From Lentisphaeria bacterium UBA1791 (GTDB lineage Bacteria; Verrucomicrobiota; Lentisphaeria; Victivallales; Victivallaceae), in contig DCFZ01000006.1 of assembly GCA_002314455.1 (NCBI GenBank), positions 1 through 22,807 on the forward strand: a DNA stretch of 22,807 nucleotides, written 5' to 3'. Position 1 is the first letter of the stretch; every line of letters begins with the position of its first letter. Of this stretch, positions 1 through 7,771 are shown piece after piece. Under the pieces are notes generated by a model. That model ran no database searches and was not told the origin of the DNA. It worked only from the letters and a program-made list of their open reading frames with translations. The position numbers were made by a program, and so were the translations under genes.

Positions 1-800
1 TTGTTGGTAAAGGTCGCGTCGCCGTCGATTGTTACCGTGCCTTTGTTGTAGATCGCGCCGCCGAACCCTGTTATTTTGTTGTCGGCAAAGGTGACGTTGG
101 TGCCGGTGACGATGCCGTTTTCTTTCACATACAGCACGCCGCCGTCTGCGGTACCGGGTTTCGCCGTGTAGGTCTTGCCCTCTTTGAGCGCGTAGGGCGA
201 GGGATATTCCGTTGACGGGACCACGATGCGCTCGTCGTATTGTGCATAATTAACCATTACGGAGACCGCATTTGCAGGCATGGTGAAGGTGTTGTCGGTG
301 ATTGTGACGTCGTCGCTGGTGAAGCCGGTAACGTAATAGCCCTCGACCTCTTTACCTGCGACAGTGACCGTGGCGTCTGCCGCCGCCTCTGTGACTTCCG
401 AACCGCCGACCGTGAAGATTACGTCGCCGTCCGGAATTGCAGAAAGGGAAGTGAGGGTATATTTCGGGGTTTCCGTGGTGACGGTGATAGAAGAGACATC
501 CATTGCCTGAGCGTCGGCAAAAGAAACGGTTGCGGATTTTCCTGACCAGGTCGCCGTTGATAGGTCGTTGGTCCAGCCATCTCCCGAAAAATACATCATC
601 AGTGAAGCGTTGATCGTGATAGCCGTGATCTCTTCTCCGGCCACGCTGAATGATCCTGCGGCATAAAACTGGAAGTTGCCGTTCGAAATATTTCCTTGTG
701 TGAGCGAGATCGTGATGCCGTTCTTGGTGGTAGAACTAGTACCTTGGGCGTCCAATGAGATGCTCGTAAAATCCTGTTGATTGATTGTGTAAGTTGCCAT
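1..800 (-). CDS. N-terminal part of a large repeat-rich (probably beta-helical) surface protein, truncated by the window edge
   Basis: An open frame runs from an ATG at 800-798 to the left edge without a stop (266 codons visible). A good ribosome site (AAAAAGGA, about 6 nt before the ATG) fixes the start. Residues 1 to about 110 are Ser/Thr/Asn-rich beta-type sequence starting MATYTINQQDF. They are followed by a segment like bacterial Ig/InlB-type repeats (GSEVTEAAADATVTV, then MPANAVSVMVNYAQYDE). The last visible part (YVKENGIVTGTNVTFADN, then GGAIYNKGTVTIDGDATFTN) has the rhythm of parallel beta-helix or polymorphic outer-membrane/autotransporter repeats. No Sec signal peptide is visible at this start. 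Composition is less GC-biased and codon use more relaxed than in the neighbouring operons. Surface exposure or adhesion is inferred; the C-terminus, which would show an autotransporter or anchoring domain, lies outside the window. Confidence 0.8.
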   Translation of the reverse strand, partial: MATYTINQQDFTSISLDAQGTSSTTKNGITISLTQGNISNGNFQFYAAGSFSVAGEEITAITINASLMMYFSGDGWTNDLSTATWSGKSATVSFADAQAMDVSSITVTTETPKYTLTSLSAIPDGDVIFTVGGSEVTEAAADATVTVAGKEVEGYYVTGFTSDDVTITDNTFTMPANAVSVMVNYAQYDERIVVPSTEYPSPYALKEGKTYTAKPGTADGGVLYVKENGIVTGTNVTFADNKITGFGGAIYNKGTVTIDGDATFTN

Positions 801-876
801 AGTTTTTTCCTTTTTGTTATTGGGTTTTATAGCCGTAAAATTGCTGATTTGCGTAAAATCTGTATCGCGGTCGGAC

Positions 877-939
877 TCCGACAAGTCCGACAAGTCCGAC
901 AGGCCTGACAAGTCCGACAGGCCTGACAAGTCCGACAAA
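877..939. repeat. Seven tandem 9-bp units, consensus TCCGACAAG
   Basis: Seven consecutive 9-bp units read TCCGACAAG, TCCGACAAG, TCCGACAGG, CCTGACAAG, TCCGACAGG, CCTGACAAG, TCCGACAAA. They lie in the presumed 5' leader of the minus-strand surface-protein gene. The same family, in the opposite orientation, occurs at 22612-22647 near the other end of the window. Confidence 0.9.
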
Positions 940-1130
940 ATACCCGGCAAAGCCACTTTGCCGTCACGGTGATCCAGCGTTTGAGGGTGCGCGCCACATT
1001 TTCGACATAGGTATACGCCGTCGCCCCGGTCGAGGTGACGGAAATCCCCTTTACGCGCAATGCACGCGCGCAATCAAAAAAACTGATCTGAAAGTCGGTC
1101 ATATCACAATACAAAAAAATTGTCCGCTAA

Positions 1131-1159
1131 AATATAACTCGCATTTATGCAAATTGCAA
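1131..1159 (-). promoter_or_regulatory. Sigma70-type promoter for the minus-strand surface-protein gene
   Basis: On the minus strand TTGCAA (1159-1154) and TATATT (1136-1131) are separated by exactly 17 bp. Transcription would start near 1124 and read through a leader of about 320 nt containing the 9-bp repeats before the ATG at 800. The match is seen in the sequence; promoter activity is inferred. Confidence 0.55.
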
Positions 1160-1215
1160 AGCCATTCACAACAATAATCCGGGAAAAAATCGCACTTCCA
1201 TAAAGTTGTCAGCTT

Positions 1216-1230
1216 CGCGGCAATGCCGCG
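1216..1230. repeat. Palindrome CGCGGC-AAT-GCCGCG (REP-like copy 1)
   Basis: A perfect 6-bp inverted repeat with an AAT centre. The same 15-mer recurs at 22680-22694, and a GAC-centred version lies at 22583-22597. All copies are intergenic. Confidence 0.8.
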
Positions 1231-1263
1231 GGGCCGCTCCTTATTTATCTTTATCGCGGCAAC

Positions 1264-1292
1264 TTGTAAAGTCCGGGGTTTCCCATTATATT
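1264..1292 (+). promoter_or_regulatory. Promoter of the greA operon
   Basis: TTGTAA (1264-1269) and TATATT (1287-1292) are 17 bp apart. Predicted start of transcription is near 1299, giving a leader of about 40 nt before the greA ATG at 1340. This is the only good promoter visible ahead of the seven-gene operon. Confidence 0.6.
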
Positions 1293-1339
1293 ATAAGGGC
1301 TGCAGAAAATCAAACTTTTTGAGATAAAGGACGATCAAA

Positions 1340-3427
1340 ATGGCTGAACTTGACGATTTCGTGATGGCGGCGGCGGACGCGCCGGAAAAAGCGCAGATCC
1401 TCGCCTTGACCAATCAATTGAAGGAAATTACTTTTTCCGCGGAGATCACGGAAAAGCTCGCCGTGCTTTGGGAAGCGTGGGAAAAACTTGAACTTTCTTC
1501 CGATATGGCGGCGTTTATCCGCTTTGCGGCGGAGCGTTTCACCACCGATCCCGGCGCCTATTTCCGCAAGGAATTCGCCGACGCGGCGCGGATGATTCTG
1601 CCCCGCGAACTCGCTCACAACCCGATCATGCGTTCGCTCGGCATCCGCAATGAGCACATGCCGGTCGCCGAGATCGCCGCCCGCCTCGGGCGCCTGCTCG
1701 TTTTGCAGGTGGGCAGCGTCGTCTTTTTGCCGGCGACGGCGCGCTGGGGCGCGGTGACGGCGATCGACGCGGTCAACGGCACCGTCGGGCTCGGCCCTTT
1801 CCGCGGCAATGGCAGTTCGCTGTCGACGCCGCTTGACGTCGTCCTCGGCGAAGCGATCGTTTTCAGCGCCGATGAAGATCTCAAAAATCTGATGGAAGCT
1901 TCCGCCGCGCCCGTGAGTTCGATGCGTTTCCGCGAGATTGTCAAACGGCGCGCCAAAATGGCGGTTTCCGACAAGGAAATGCGGTCGATGGCGCTCGCCG
2001 GATGTGCGAAAAAACTCGCCGAAAGCGCGTTCAACAGCTGGTGGACTTCGACCGCCGCGACGGCCGCGAGCGCCCAGCGCCGCGGCTGTGACGGCCGCAA
2101 TTTGCAGGAAATGGCGCTCTTGCTCGCCGCCGAAGGCAACGCCAAATTCACCGACGACGAATACGCCGCCTTTGCCGCCTTTTTCACCCGGCTCAAACCG
2201 GATACCGCCCGCCGCGAAGTCAAAATGCTCGCGTCAATCGTCGCCGCAATGGTCGATCGCGCCGATGCGGCCGATTTCCCCAAGGCGATGGCACCGCTTG
2301 CCGGCAAGGCGATCTTCTGGCCCGCCGACCCCGTCAACGTCCGTCTGGAAGACCTCGCGATCTGGGGTGAACTCCCCGCCAAGACGCTCGGCGAACTCGG
2401 CAAGGCGACGGTGGCGGCTTTCGGCCGCGAATATCTCGCCGCGCTGTTGACCCATCTGCCGCTCAAGGCGCTCAACGGTTTCGGCACGCTGATCGACGGC
2501 GCGACGCTCGCCGGCGTCATCGAAAAACAGCATTGCTGCAGCGCCGACATCCTCTGTTGGATCTGGAAAAACCGCAAGAAGGCGCCGGCGGAACTGGTCA
2601 CGCTCGTCAACATCGAAAACGTCGTGCGCGTGCTCGGCATGGGCGACGTGCCCAAGGCGTGGGGCGCCGCGATGCGCGAATTGCGCGCGTTGCTGATGGA
2701 CAACGCCGACTTCCAAAAGGGATTGATCGCGCAAGCCGCCGGCAACGCCAAGATGTTCACGGCGACGCTCTGCGGTGCGCTTTTCCTCTCTGCCGCCGAA
2801 CGGCAGAGTCTGCTCGTCAAGCTTTCGCGCGTTTCTTCGGTATTGCAGGATGCGCTCGAAGGCGGCGCCGCCAAGCAGATCCTTTCCGCCGGCGTCGGTC
2901 GCGACAAGCAGAATGAGGTCAAGGCTCCGGCGACCAACGAACCCGCCTTTACCAGCGCCAAGTCGCACCACCGGTTGATCGCCGAACTGGAAGATCTCAT
3001 CAATGTCCAGATCCCCGAAAACCGCGAGGCGCTCAAGACTGCCCGCGCCCACGGCGACTTCCGCGAAAACTCGGAATTCGACGCCGCCAAGGAGCGCCGC
3101 AATCAGTTGTCGCGCCGCCGCACCGAATTGGAGCGCGATCTCGCCCAGATCCAGCCGATGATCATGAGCGGCATTGCCGTCAGTGATCAGGCGGTCATCG
3201 GGTGCGAACTCGATCTCGTTTACTCCGACGGCGAAAAGGAAAGCTGTTATCTGCTCGGCGCGTGGGATGGCGATCCCGATCGCCGCATGCTCAGTTACCG
3301 CACCCGCCTCGGCAAGGCGTTGCTCAATTGCAAAGTCGGCGAGAGCATCGACCTCGGCAACCGCAAGGTCGTCATCGAAGCGGTTCGCGCGCTGCCCGAA
3401 AAGCTGGCGGCGGAGTTGGACGATTGA
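1340..3427 (+). CDS. greA: Long-form transcription elongation factor GreA
   Basis: GreA rescues backtracked RNA polymerase by stimulating transcript cleavage in the secondary channel. The 695-residue product carries a complete GreA module at its C-terminus (about residues 541-690): a helical hairpin with the tip HGDFRENSEFDAA, in which D573 and E576 match the catalytic acidic pair of E. coli GreA, followed by the FKBP-like domain (VIGCELDLVYSDGEKESCYLLG onward). The first 540 or so residues are a mostly helical extension of unknown role, with a beta-rich patch near residues 112-165 that may be an SH3/Tudor-like fold. E. coli GreA is only about 158 residues; similarly long GreA proteins are known from Chlamydiae and spirochaetes. 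AAAGGA at 1326-1331 supports the ATG. It is the first gene of the operon and overlaps the TTG of the next gene. Confidence 0.9.
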   Translation: MAELDDFVMAAADAPEKAQILALTNQLKEITFSAEITEKLAVLWEAWEKLELSSDMAAFIRFAAERFTTDPGAYFRKEFADAARMILPRELAHNPIMRSLGIRNEHMPVAEIAARLGRLLVLQVGSVVFLPATARWGAVTAIDAVNGTVGLGPFRGNGSSLSTPLDVVLGEAIVFSADEDLKNLMEASAAPVSSMRFREIVKRRAKMAVSDKEMRSMALAGCAKKLAESAFNSWWTSTAATAASAQRRGCDGRNLQEMALLLAAEGNAKFTDDEYAAFAAFFTRLKPDTARREVKMLASIVAAMVDRADAADFPKAMAPLAGKAIFWPADPVNVRLEDLAIWGELPAKTLGELGKATVAAFGREYLAALLTHLPLKALNGFGTLIDGATLAGVIEKQHCCSADILCWIWKNRKKAPAELVTLVNIENVVRVLGMGDVPKAWGAAMRELRALLMDNADFQKGLIAQAAGNAKMFTATLCGALFLSAAERQSLLVKLSRVSSVLQDALEGGAAKQILSAGVGRDKQNEVKAPATNEPAFTSAKSHHRLIAELEDLINVQIPENREALKTARAHGDFRENSEFDAAKERRNQLSRRRTELERDLAQIQPMIMSGIAVSDQAVIGCELDLVYSDGEKESCYLLGAWDGDPDRRMLSYRTRLGKALLNCKVGESIDLGNRKVVIEAVRALPEKLAAELDD

Positions 3428-4269
3428 AGCCATTCTGGCAGCGAAGCAACGTTTTTCCGGCTGACGTCTATCATCCGGAACGGGCGTTGCGTTACCGGAA
3501 TCTGGCGCCGCTTGCCGCCGACGCAAAGAGTGTCGGCGGCTGTCGGGTGTTGCGTCTGCGTTTGGCGCTTCACCCGCAACTTGCGGGCAAAAAATTACTC
3601 GCCTTATCGGATCTGCATTTCAACGACCGCGCCGAAGATCATCAAAAGATCGCGGCGTTGCGCGAATTTCTCCTCGCGGAAAAGTGCGAAGGAATCCTCC
3701 TTGCCGGCGACGGCGTCGGCGACGCGGTCGCGATCGACGCTTTTGCCGACGCGCTGGCTCCGCTGACAAGTGCCGTGAAATTTGCCGTCGCTTCACCCGG
3801 CAACTGGGAGCAGAGCAAAAAATGGATTTCCGACAGTTTGTGGCATGCGCTCTACCGCGAAGCGGGATTTGATCTGCTCTGCAACGAGGGCAGGCTTTAC
3901 GGTCAACTTTTTATTGCGGGCAGTCGCGATCTGCACTTCGGCGTGCCCAAGGCTATTCCGGTGCCGGAAGCGGCGCACGGCGCCATTTTGCTCGCGCACA
4001 GCGCCGACGCGGTCGTCTATCTCGACGACGGCGATGCGTTGCAGAAATACCGTCTCGCCATTACCGGCCATTTCCACGGCGGACAAGTGAGATTGCCGTT
4101 TCTGCCGCCTTTTTTTCTGCCGAGTTGTTACGGCCGCCGCTTTGCCGCCGGATTTTTCCGCCGCGCCGGCATGCCGCTTGAGATGATGATTCTGCGCGGC
4201 GCGGGCGAACTCTCTTTTCCGTGGCGGTTCAACTCTCCGCGCGAGATCGCGCTGATCGAGTTGATTTGA
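3424..4269 (+). CDS. YaeI-family calcineurin-like metallophosphoesterase, possibly LpxG
   Basis: A 281-residue metal-dependent phosphoesterase. The start is a TTG at 3424 that overlaps the greA stop (TTGA); GGAG at 3412-3415 sits 8 nt upstream, and longer frames begin inside greA. Metal-site motifs are D63-x-H65 (LSDLHFND), G95-D96 with D100, G126-N127-W128-E129, H192 (LLAHSAD) and GHFHGGQVRLP (H216, H218). The GHxHGGQVR(L)P block and the C-terminal PFFLPSCYGRR are typical of the YaeI family. The usual GNH[DE] motif is GNWE here, so the canonical catalytic His is absent. Chlamydial YaeI-family LpxG hydrolyses UDP-2,3-diacylglucosamine in lipid A synthesis; given the likely PVC host and the lipid A genes downstream, LpxG function is a reasonable inference but not shown. 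No signal peptide is evident. Confidence 0.85.
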   Translation: MKPFWQRSNVFPADVYHPERALRYRNLAPLAADAKSVGGCRVLRLRLALHPQLAGKKLLALSDLHFNDRAEDHQKIAALREFLLAEKCEGILLAGDGVGDAVAIDAFADALAPLTSAVKFAVASPGNWEQSKKWISDSLWHALYREAGFDLLCNEGRLYGQLFIAGSRDLHFGVPKAIPVPEAAHGAILLAHSADAVVYLDDGDALQKYRLAITGHFHGGQVRLPFLPPFFLPSCYGRRFAAGFFRRAGMPLEMMILRGAGELSFPWRFNSPREIALIELI

Positions 4270-4277
4270 GGTGAAAT

Positions 4278-4982
4278 ATGGATTCCGAACGTCAATGCCG
4301 CACCGCAAAGATTCTAGGCGTCGCCGCGTGTGAAAAACTTGCGGCGAGCCGCGTTTTGCTGGTCGGCGTCGGCGGCGTCGGCGGATATGCCGCGGAATTT
4401 CTCGTGCGTTCCGGCGTCGGAAACATCACGTTTGTCGACGGCGACGAGGTCGCTTTGAGCAACTGCAACCGGCAGATCGTCGCGCTCTCTTCGACGCTCG
4501 GTCAGCCGAAAGTCGACGTGATCAAAACGCGCGCATTGGAGATCAATCCCGACGGGAATTTCACGGCGCTTTGCCGGAAGTTGTCGGTCGGCGACGTCCG
4601 GGAATTGTTCGCGCAGAAGTTCGACCTCGTCATCGACTGCATCGACGATACGCCGGTCAAGGTCGCGTTGATCGCCCAGGCGCGGGAAAACGGACTCTTT
4701 GTCGTTTCGTCGATGGGGGCGGCGGGGAAATTCGACCCGACGCAGGTCGAAGTTGCGGACATTGCCAAGACGCACAACTGCCCGCTCGCCCGGGCGGTGC
4801 GCCGTCGGTTGCGGGAAAAGGGTATTTTTTCCGGCGTATCGACCGTCTTTTCGCCGGAAACGCCCGCGCCGCGCGCCGCCGGTGACAATGGCGTACCGGG
4901 CAGTTTGAGCTTTGTCGTTTCGGCATTCGGCGGCGCCGTTGCTTCGTGTACGCTTCAAAAACTTTTGGGGGCGCGATCATGA
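4278..4982 (+). CDS. tcdA: tRNA threonylcarbamoyladenosine dehydratase (ThiF/E1-like superfamily)
   Basis: TcdA (CsdL) uses ATP to cyclise t6A37 of ANN-decoding tRNAs to ct6A. The 234-residue protein has the E1-like nucleotide loop GVGGVGGY (residues 30-37), the adenylation motif NCNRQ, KVDVIKTRALEINP, DCIDD, and the family-typical GAAGKFDPTQVEVADIAKT followed by PLARAVRRRLR. The paired CxxC zinc motifs of MoeB/ThiF are absent, which favours TcdA over those relatives; length is close to the family's 250-270 residues. GAGGTGA just before the ATG overlaps the stop of the preceding gene. The frame ends in ATGA, overlapping the following lipoprotein gene, so translation is probably coupled. Confidence 0.88.
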   Translation: MDSERQCRTAKILGVAACEKLAASRVLLVGVGGVGGYAAEFLVRSGVGNITFVDGDEVALSNCNRQIVALSSTLGQPKVDVIKTRALEINPDGNFTALCRKLSVGDVRELFAQKFDLVIDCIDDTPVKVALIAQARENGLFVVSSMGAAGKFDPTQVEVADIAKTHNCPLARAVRRRLREKGIFSGVSTVFSPETPAPRAAGDNGVPGSLSFVVSAFGGAVASCTLQKLLGARS

Positions 4983-6160
4983 AAAAAACAGTTGTTTCCG
5001 TTTTCGCACTGGCGGCATTTCTGTCGGTCGCCGGTTGTGCGGCACGAAACGGGACGGCAAAGGATATGGAAGGCGGCACAGGAGGAGAAAAAACGATGGA
5101 AAAATTAGCCGACATTGATCCCAATATGGCGACCCGCGAGGCCGACCCGACAACGCAGTGGCTCGACGCGGACGCCCCCGGTCTGCGTTTGAGCGGTCTT
5201 GCTTTCCGGCAGGACAATAAGAGTTTTGCCCGCGTGCCGAAAGCGTCGTTGCCTTCCGGAGTCCGTTCGCTCGGCGTTTGCACATCGGGCGTTCAGCTTG
5301 CATTCAAGACCAATTCGTCGAAAATCAGCGTGCGCGTCAAGCTCGATCATCCGATGCGCATGGATCATATGGCGACGACGGGCAGTTGCGGTTTCGACCT
5401 CTATTGCGGCGGCCCCGGCAAGTGGCGCTATTTCGGCTGCGCCCGCTTTTCGCCGCAGGAAAATAGCTACACGGCGGAAATCGTCAGCGGTATGACGTGC
5501 GAAATGCGCGAATACGTCATCAATTTCCCGCTTTACAGCGGCGTTGAAAGTTTTTCACTTGGACTTGATTGGGATGCCGAAGTCGCTCCTCCGACGGCGT
5601 GGCGGTCGCTCCGCCCGATCGTCTGGTACGGCACGTCGATCACGCAAGGCGGCTGTGCGAGCCGCCCGGGAATGTGTTCGACCAACATCTTGAGCCGCAA
5701 ATGGAATTTGCCGATCCTCAATTTCGGCTTTTCCGGCAGCGGCAAGGGCGAGCACTGCGTCGCCGAAATGCTCGCGTCAATCGAAGATCCGGCAATGTAT
5801 ATTCTTGATTATGAAGCCAATGCCAAACTGCCGATTCTGCAGGAGACCCTTGAGGACGTGATCGACACGATCCGCATCAATCACCCCAAGACGCCGATCG
5901 TCGTCATAAGCCGGACGATCCACTGCAAGGATTTTTACCTTGCCAACGACACGGACGAATGCCGCAAGTTTCAGCGCGAAACGGTCGAGGCGCGCCGCCA
6001 GGCGGGCGATCGCGCGATTTATTTCATCGACGGAATGTCCGGCGACGTTGATCTCTTTGAAGGGACGGTCGACGGCATTCACCTGACCGATTACGGCTTC
6101 GCGCGGCAGAGCGCTTATCTCGCTCCGCAACTGGAAAAGATCTTAAAGGAAAACGAATGA
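4979..6160 (+). CDS. Lipoprotein SGNH/GDSL hydrolase with N-terminal GxDLY domain
   Basis: A 393-residue predicted outer- or inner-membrane lipoprotein. The ATG at 4979 overlaps the tcdA stop (ATGA) and gives a clean type II signal, MKKTVVSVFALAAFLSVAG then Cys21 in a V-A-G-C lipobox. An N-terminal beta domain carries GFDLY (138-142), the signature of GxDLY domains found in front of SGNH esterases. The hydrolase domain follows: GTSITQGG (217-224, nucleophile S220, with Thr where GDSL has Asp), NFGFSGSG for block II, DYEANA for block III, and DGIHLTD with D365 and H368. The fold suggests an esterase or deacetylase acting on carbohydrate or lipid in the envelope; the substrate is unknown. It sits mid-operon and is followed by prmA with an ATGA overlap. 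Confidence 0.82.
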   Translation: MKKTVVSVFALAAFLSVAGCAARNGTAKDMEGGTGGEKTMEKLADIDPNMATREADPTTQWLDADAPGLRLSGLAFRQDNKSFARVPKASLPSGVRSLGVCTSGVQLAFKTNSSKISVRVKLDHPMRMDHMATTGSCGFDLYCGGPGKWRYFGCARFSPQENSYTAEIVSGMTCEMREYVINFPLYSGVESFSLGLDWDAEVAPPTAWRSLRPIVWYGTSITQGGCASRPGMCSTNILSRKWNLPILNFGFSGSGKGEHCVAEMLASIEDPAMYILDYEANAKLPILQETLEDVIDTIRINHPKTPIVVISRTIHCKDFYLANDTDECRKFQRETVEARRQAGDRAIYFIDGMSGDVDLFEGTVDGIHLTDYGFARQSAYLAPQLEKILKENE

Positions 6161-7050
6161 TGGAAATTCAGGACAAACTTTTCTGTTTCGGAGTCGAGAT
6201 CCGTTACTCGCCGCTGCCTGCCGACGAACTCTTTGCCGCACTCGATTTTGATTACAGCGGTTTCGAGGATCTCGAAAATCACACCTTCTGGCACACGGTT
6301 TACGCCTCGAGCGAAAAGGAACGCGCTGAAAAGTTTGCCGCCTTTCGCGCGGCAAGCGAGATATGGGTGCGCGATCTCGGCGTCGAACTCGGTGATACCA
6401 AGGAGTTTACGCTCGCGCGCGAAGATTGGACCGAGGCGTGGAAAAAGTATTTCCACGCAATCGAGATTTCCGAAAGATTGCTCATTTGCCCTTCGTGGCT
6501 CGACGAGACGCCGAAACCCGGTCAGAAAGTGCTGACCATCGATCCCGGTATGAGTTTCGGTACCGGTCAGCACGCGACGACGCTCTATTGTCTGGAGTGC
6601 ATCGACCGTCTCGCCGCGACGGAAAAGATCGGCTCGATGCTCGACGCGGGGTGCGGTTCGGGGATCTTGTCGATCGCCGCGGGGATCAGCGGGATTCCCG
6701 TTATTGACGCGTTTGACCTCGACCCCGATGCGGTCAAGATCTCAAAGGAAAATCTCGCCTTGAACCATCTTGCCGGCATCGAACCGACCGAGGGCGACGC
6801 CGCCGTCTATCCGGGGCGCCCGGAAAAATACGACCTCGTCTGCGCCAATATCCTCGGTCACTTGCTGATCAAATTCCGGCACAACATTGCAAGTTGGGTG
6901 CGCGGCGGCAGGTTCCTCGTGCTCGCGGGGATCCTCAACCGCGAATTTGACGAGGTATCGGCAAAATTCACGGAACTCGGCTTCGTCGAAATGGAGCGCA
7001 AATCGTTGCGCGAATGGACGAGCGGCTGTTTTCGCAAAAAGGAGAAATAA
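6157..7050 (+). CDS. prmA: Ribosomal protein L11 methyltransferase
   Basis: PrmA trimethylates ribosomal protein L11 using S-adenosylmethionine. The 297-residue protein shows the linker motif EDWTEAWKKYFH, the SAM-domain entry DPGMSFGTGQHATT (G135-H139), motif I LDAGCGSGILSIAA (162-175), the acidic loop FDLDPDAVKISKEN and the catalytic-side NIL (CANILGHLL). The length matches the family. The ATG at 6157 overlaps the upstream stop; a second ATG at 6160 is possible, since AAAGGA at 6145-6150 serves both. The gene ends one base before the ABC ATPase start. Its place beside tcdA and greA gives the operon a gene-expression theme. Confidence 0.93.
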   Translation: MMEIQDKLFCFGVEIRYSPLPADELFAALDFDYSGFEDLENHTFWHTVYASSEKERAEKFAAFRAASEIWVRDLGVELGDTKEFTLAREDWTEAWKKYFHAIEISERLLICPSWLDETPKPGQKVLTIDPGMSFGTGQHATTLYCLECIDRLAATEKIGSMLDAGCGSGILSIAAGISGIPVIDAFDLDPDAVKISKENLALNHLAGIEPTEGDAAVYPGRPEKYDLVCANILGHLLIKFRHNIASWVRGGRFLVLAGILNREFDEVSAKFTELGFVEMERKSLREWTSGCFRKKEK

Positions 7051-7051
7051 G

Positions 7052-7771
7052 ATGCTCGAAGTCGATCACATCAGCAAGCGCTTCGGACGCGTTGAAGCGC
7101 TCCGCGGGGTCTCGTTTTCGATCCCCGCAGGAAAAATTTGGGGTCTCGCCGGCGCCAACGGCGCGGGCAAGACGACGATGCTCCGCATTCTCTGCGGCGC
7201 CGAGGAGGAGGATTCCGGGCGCATTTTGTGGCAGGGAGAGAATCTTTTAGCCGATGTGCATTTCACCCGGCAGTGTGCCGCCTTGATGCCCGACGTGTTG
7301 CCCGATGCGACGGACATCACGGTCGCGGAGTACCTCGATTTTCACCGCCGCGCTTTCCGGCGCGACGCCGGTGCGGTTCAGCACGCCATGGAATTTTGCG
7401 GCATTGCCGCCGAGTGGCAGAAACGCTTTCTCTCGGAATTGTCGCGCGGTATGAAACAGCGCGTGTCGCTTGCGCGCATGCTGATCGCCGATCCGGCGCT
7501 TTTTCTGCTCGACGAACCGGGTGCGGGGCTTGATCCGCGCGGCAGGATCGAATTGCGCGATCTTTTGCGCCGCCTCGCCGCGGCGGGTCACACGGTGATC
7601 GTTTCCTCGCATATTCTGATGGAATTGCAGGAGGTCATCGAGGGGATCGTCATCTTTGAAGCGGGCAAGGTCGTCCTCGCCGGACAACTCAACGAACTTC
7701 TATCGCAATATCAAGCGGAAAATCTGGAAGATCTTTATCTTAAAACGACGAAAAGCGAGGTGGAATTATGA
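7052..7771 (+). CDS. ABC transporter ATP-binding protein (ABC-2 type export)
   Basis: A 239-residue nucleotide-binding subunit. It has Walker A GANGAGKTT (34-42), the signature LSRGMKQR (130-137, Arg in place of the second position Gly, as often seen in ABC-2 exporters), Walker B LFLLDEP (D154, E155), the D-loop AGLDP and the H-loop H187 (SSHIL). The Q-loop region reads AALMPD, so the expected Gln is not at its usual place. The start ATG lies 1 nt after the prmA stop, with AAGGAG inside the last prmA codons; in-frame extension upstream falls within prmA. The last codon overlaps the permease start (ATGA). The pair probably forms one exporter; the cargo is unknown. Confidence 0.9.
   Translation: MLEVDHISKRFGRVEALRGVSFSIPAGKIWGLAGANGAGKTTMLRILCGAEEEDSGRILWQGENLLADVHFTRQCAALMPDVLPDATDITVAEYLDFHRRAFRRDAGAVQHAMEFCGIAAEWQKRFLSELSRGMKQRVSLARMLIADPALFLLDEPGAGLDPRGRIELRDLLRRLAAAGHTVIVSSHILMELQEVIEGIVIFEAGKVVLAGQLNELLSQYQAENLEDLYLKTTKSEVEL

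Larger units (their letters stand above)
801..1339. other. Divergent intergenic region (539 bp) with no convincing gene
   Basis: This gap separates the minus-strand surface protein from the plus-strand greA operon. It holds the minus-strand promoter (1131-1159), a plus-strand promoter (1264-1292), a 9-bp tandem repeat block (877-939) and a CGCGGC-AAT-GCCGCG palindrome (1216-1230). A minus-strand frame starting at ATG 1102 (or TTG 1114) and ending at 827 could encode about 91 residues. It lacks a Shine-Dalgarno sequence, is not recognised, and its C-terminal part is the translated repeat (CRTCQAC units), so it is not called as a gene. Confidence 0.7.

Noticed and set aside
877..939. CRISPR array
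   Set aside because: The 9-bp units are contiguous, with no spacers and no cas genes nearby.
1615..3526. Long minus-strand frames opposite greA (495 and 430 codons)
   Set aside because: They are shadows of the greA coding frame, with no ribosome site or family features.
4278..4982. MoeB or ThiF adenylyltransferase
   Set aside because: No CxxC zinc pairs, and the central DPTQVEVADIAKT and VRRRLR blocks match TcdA.
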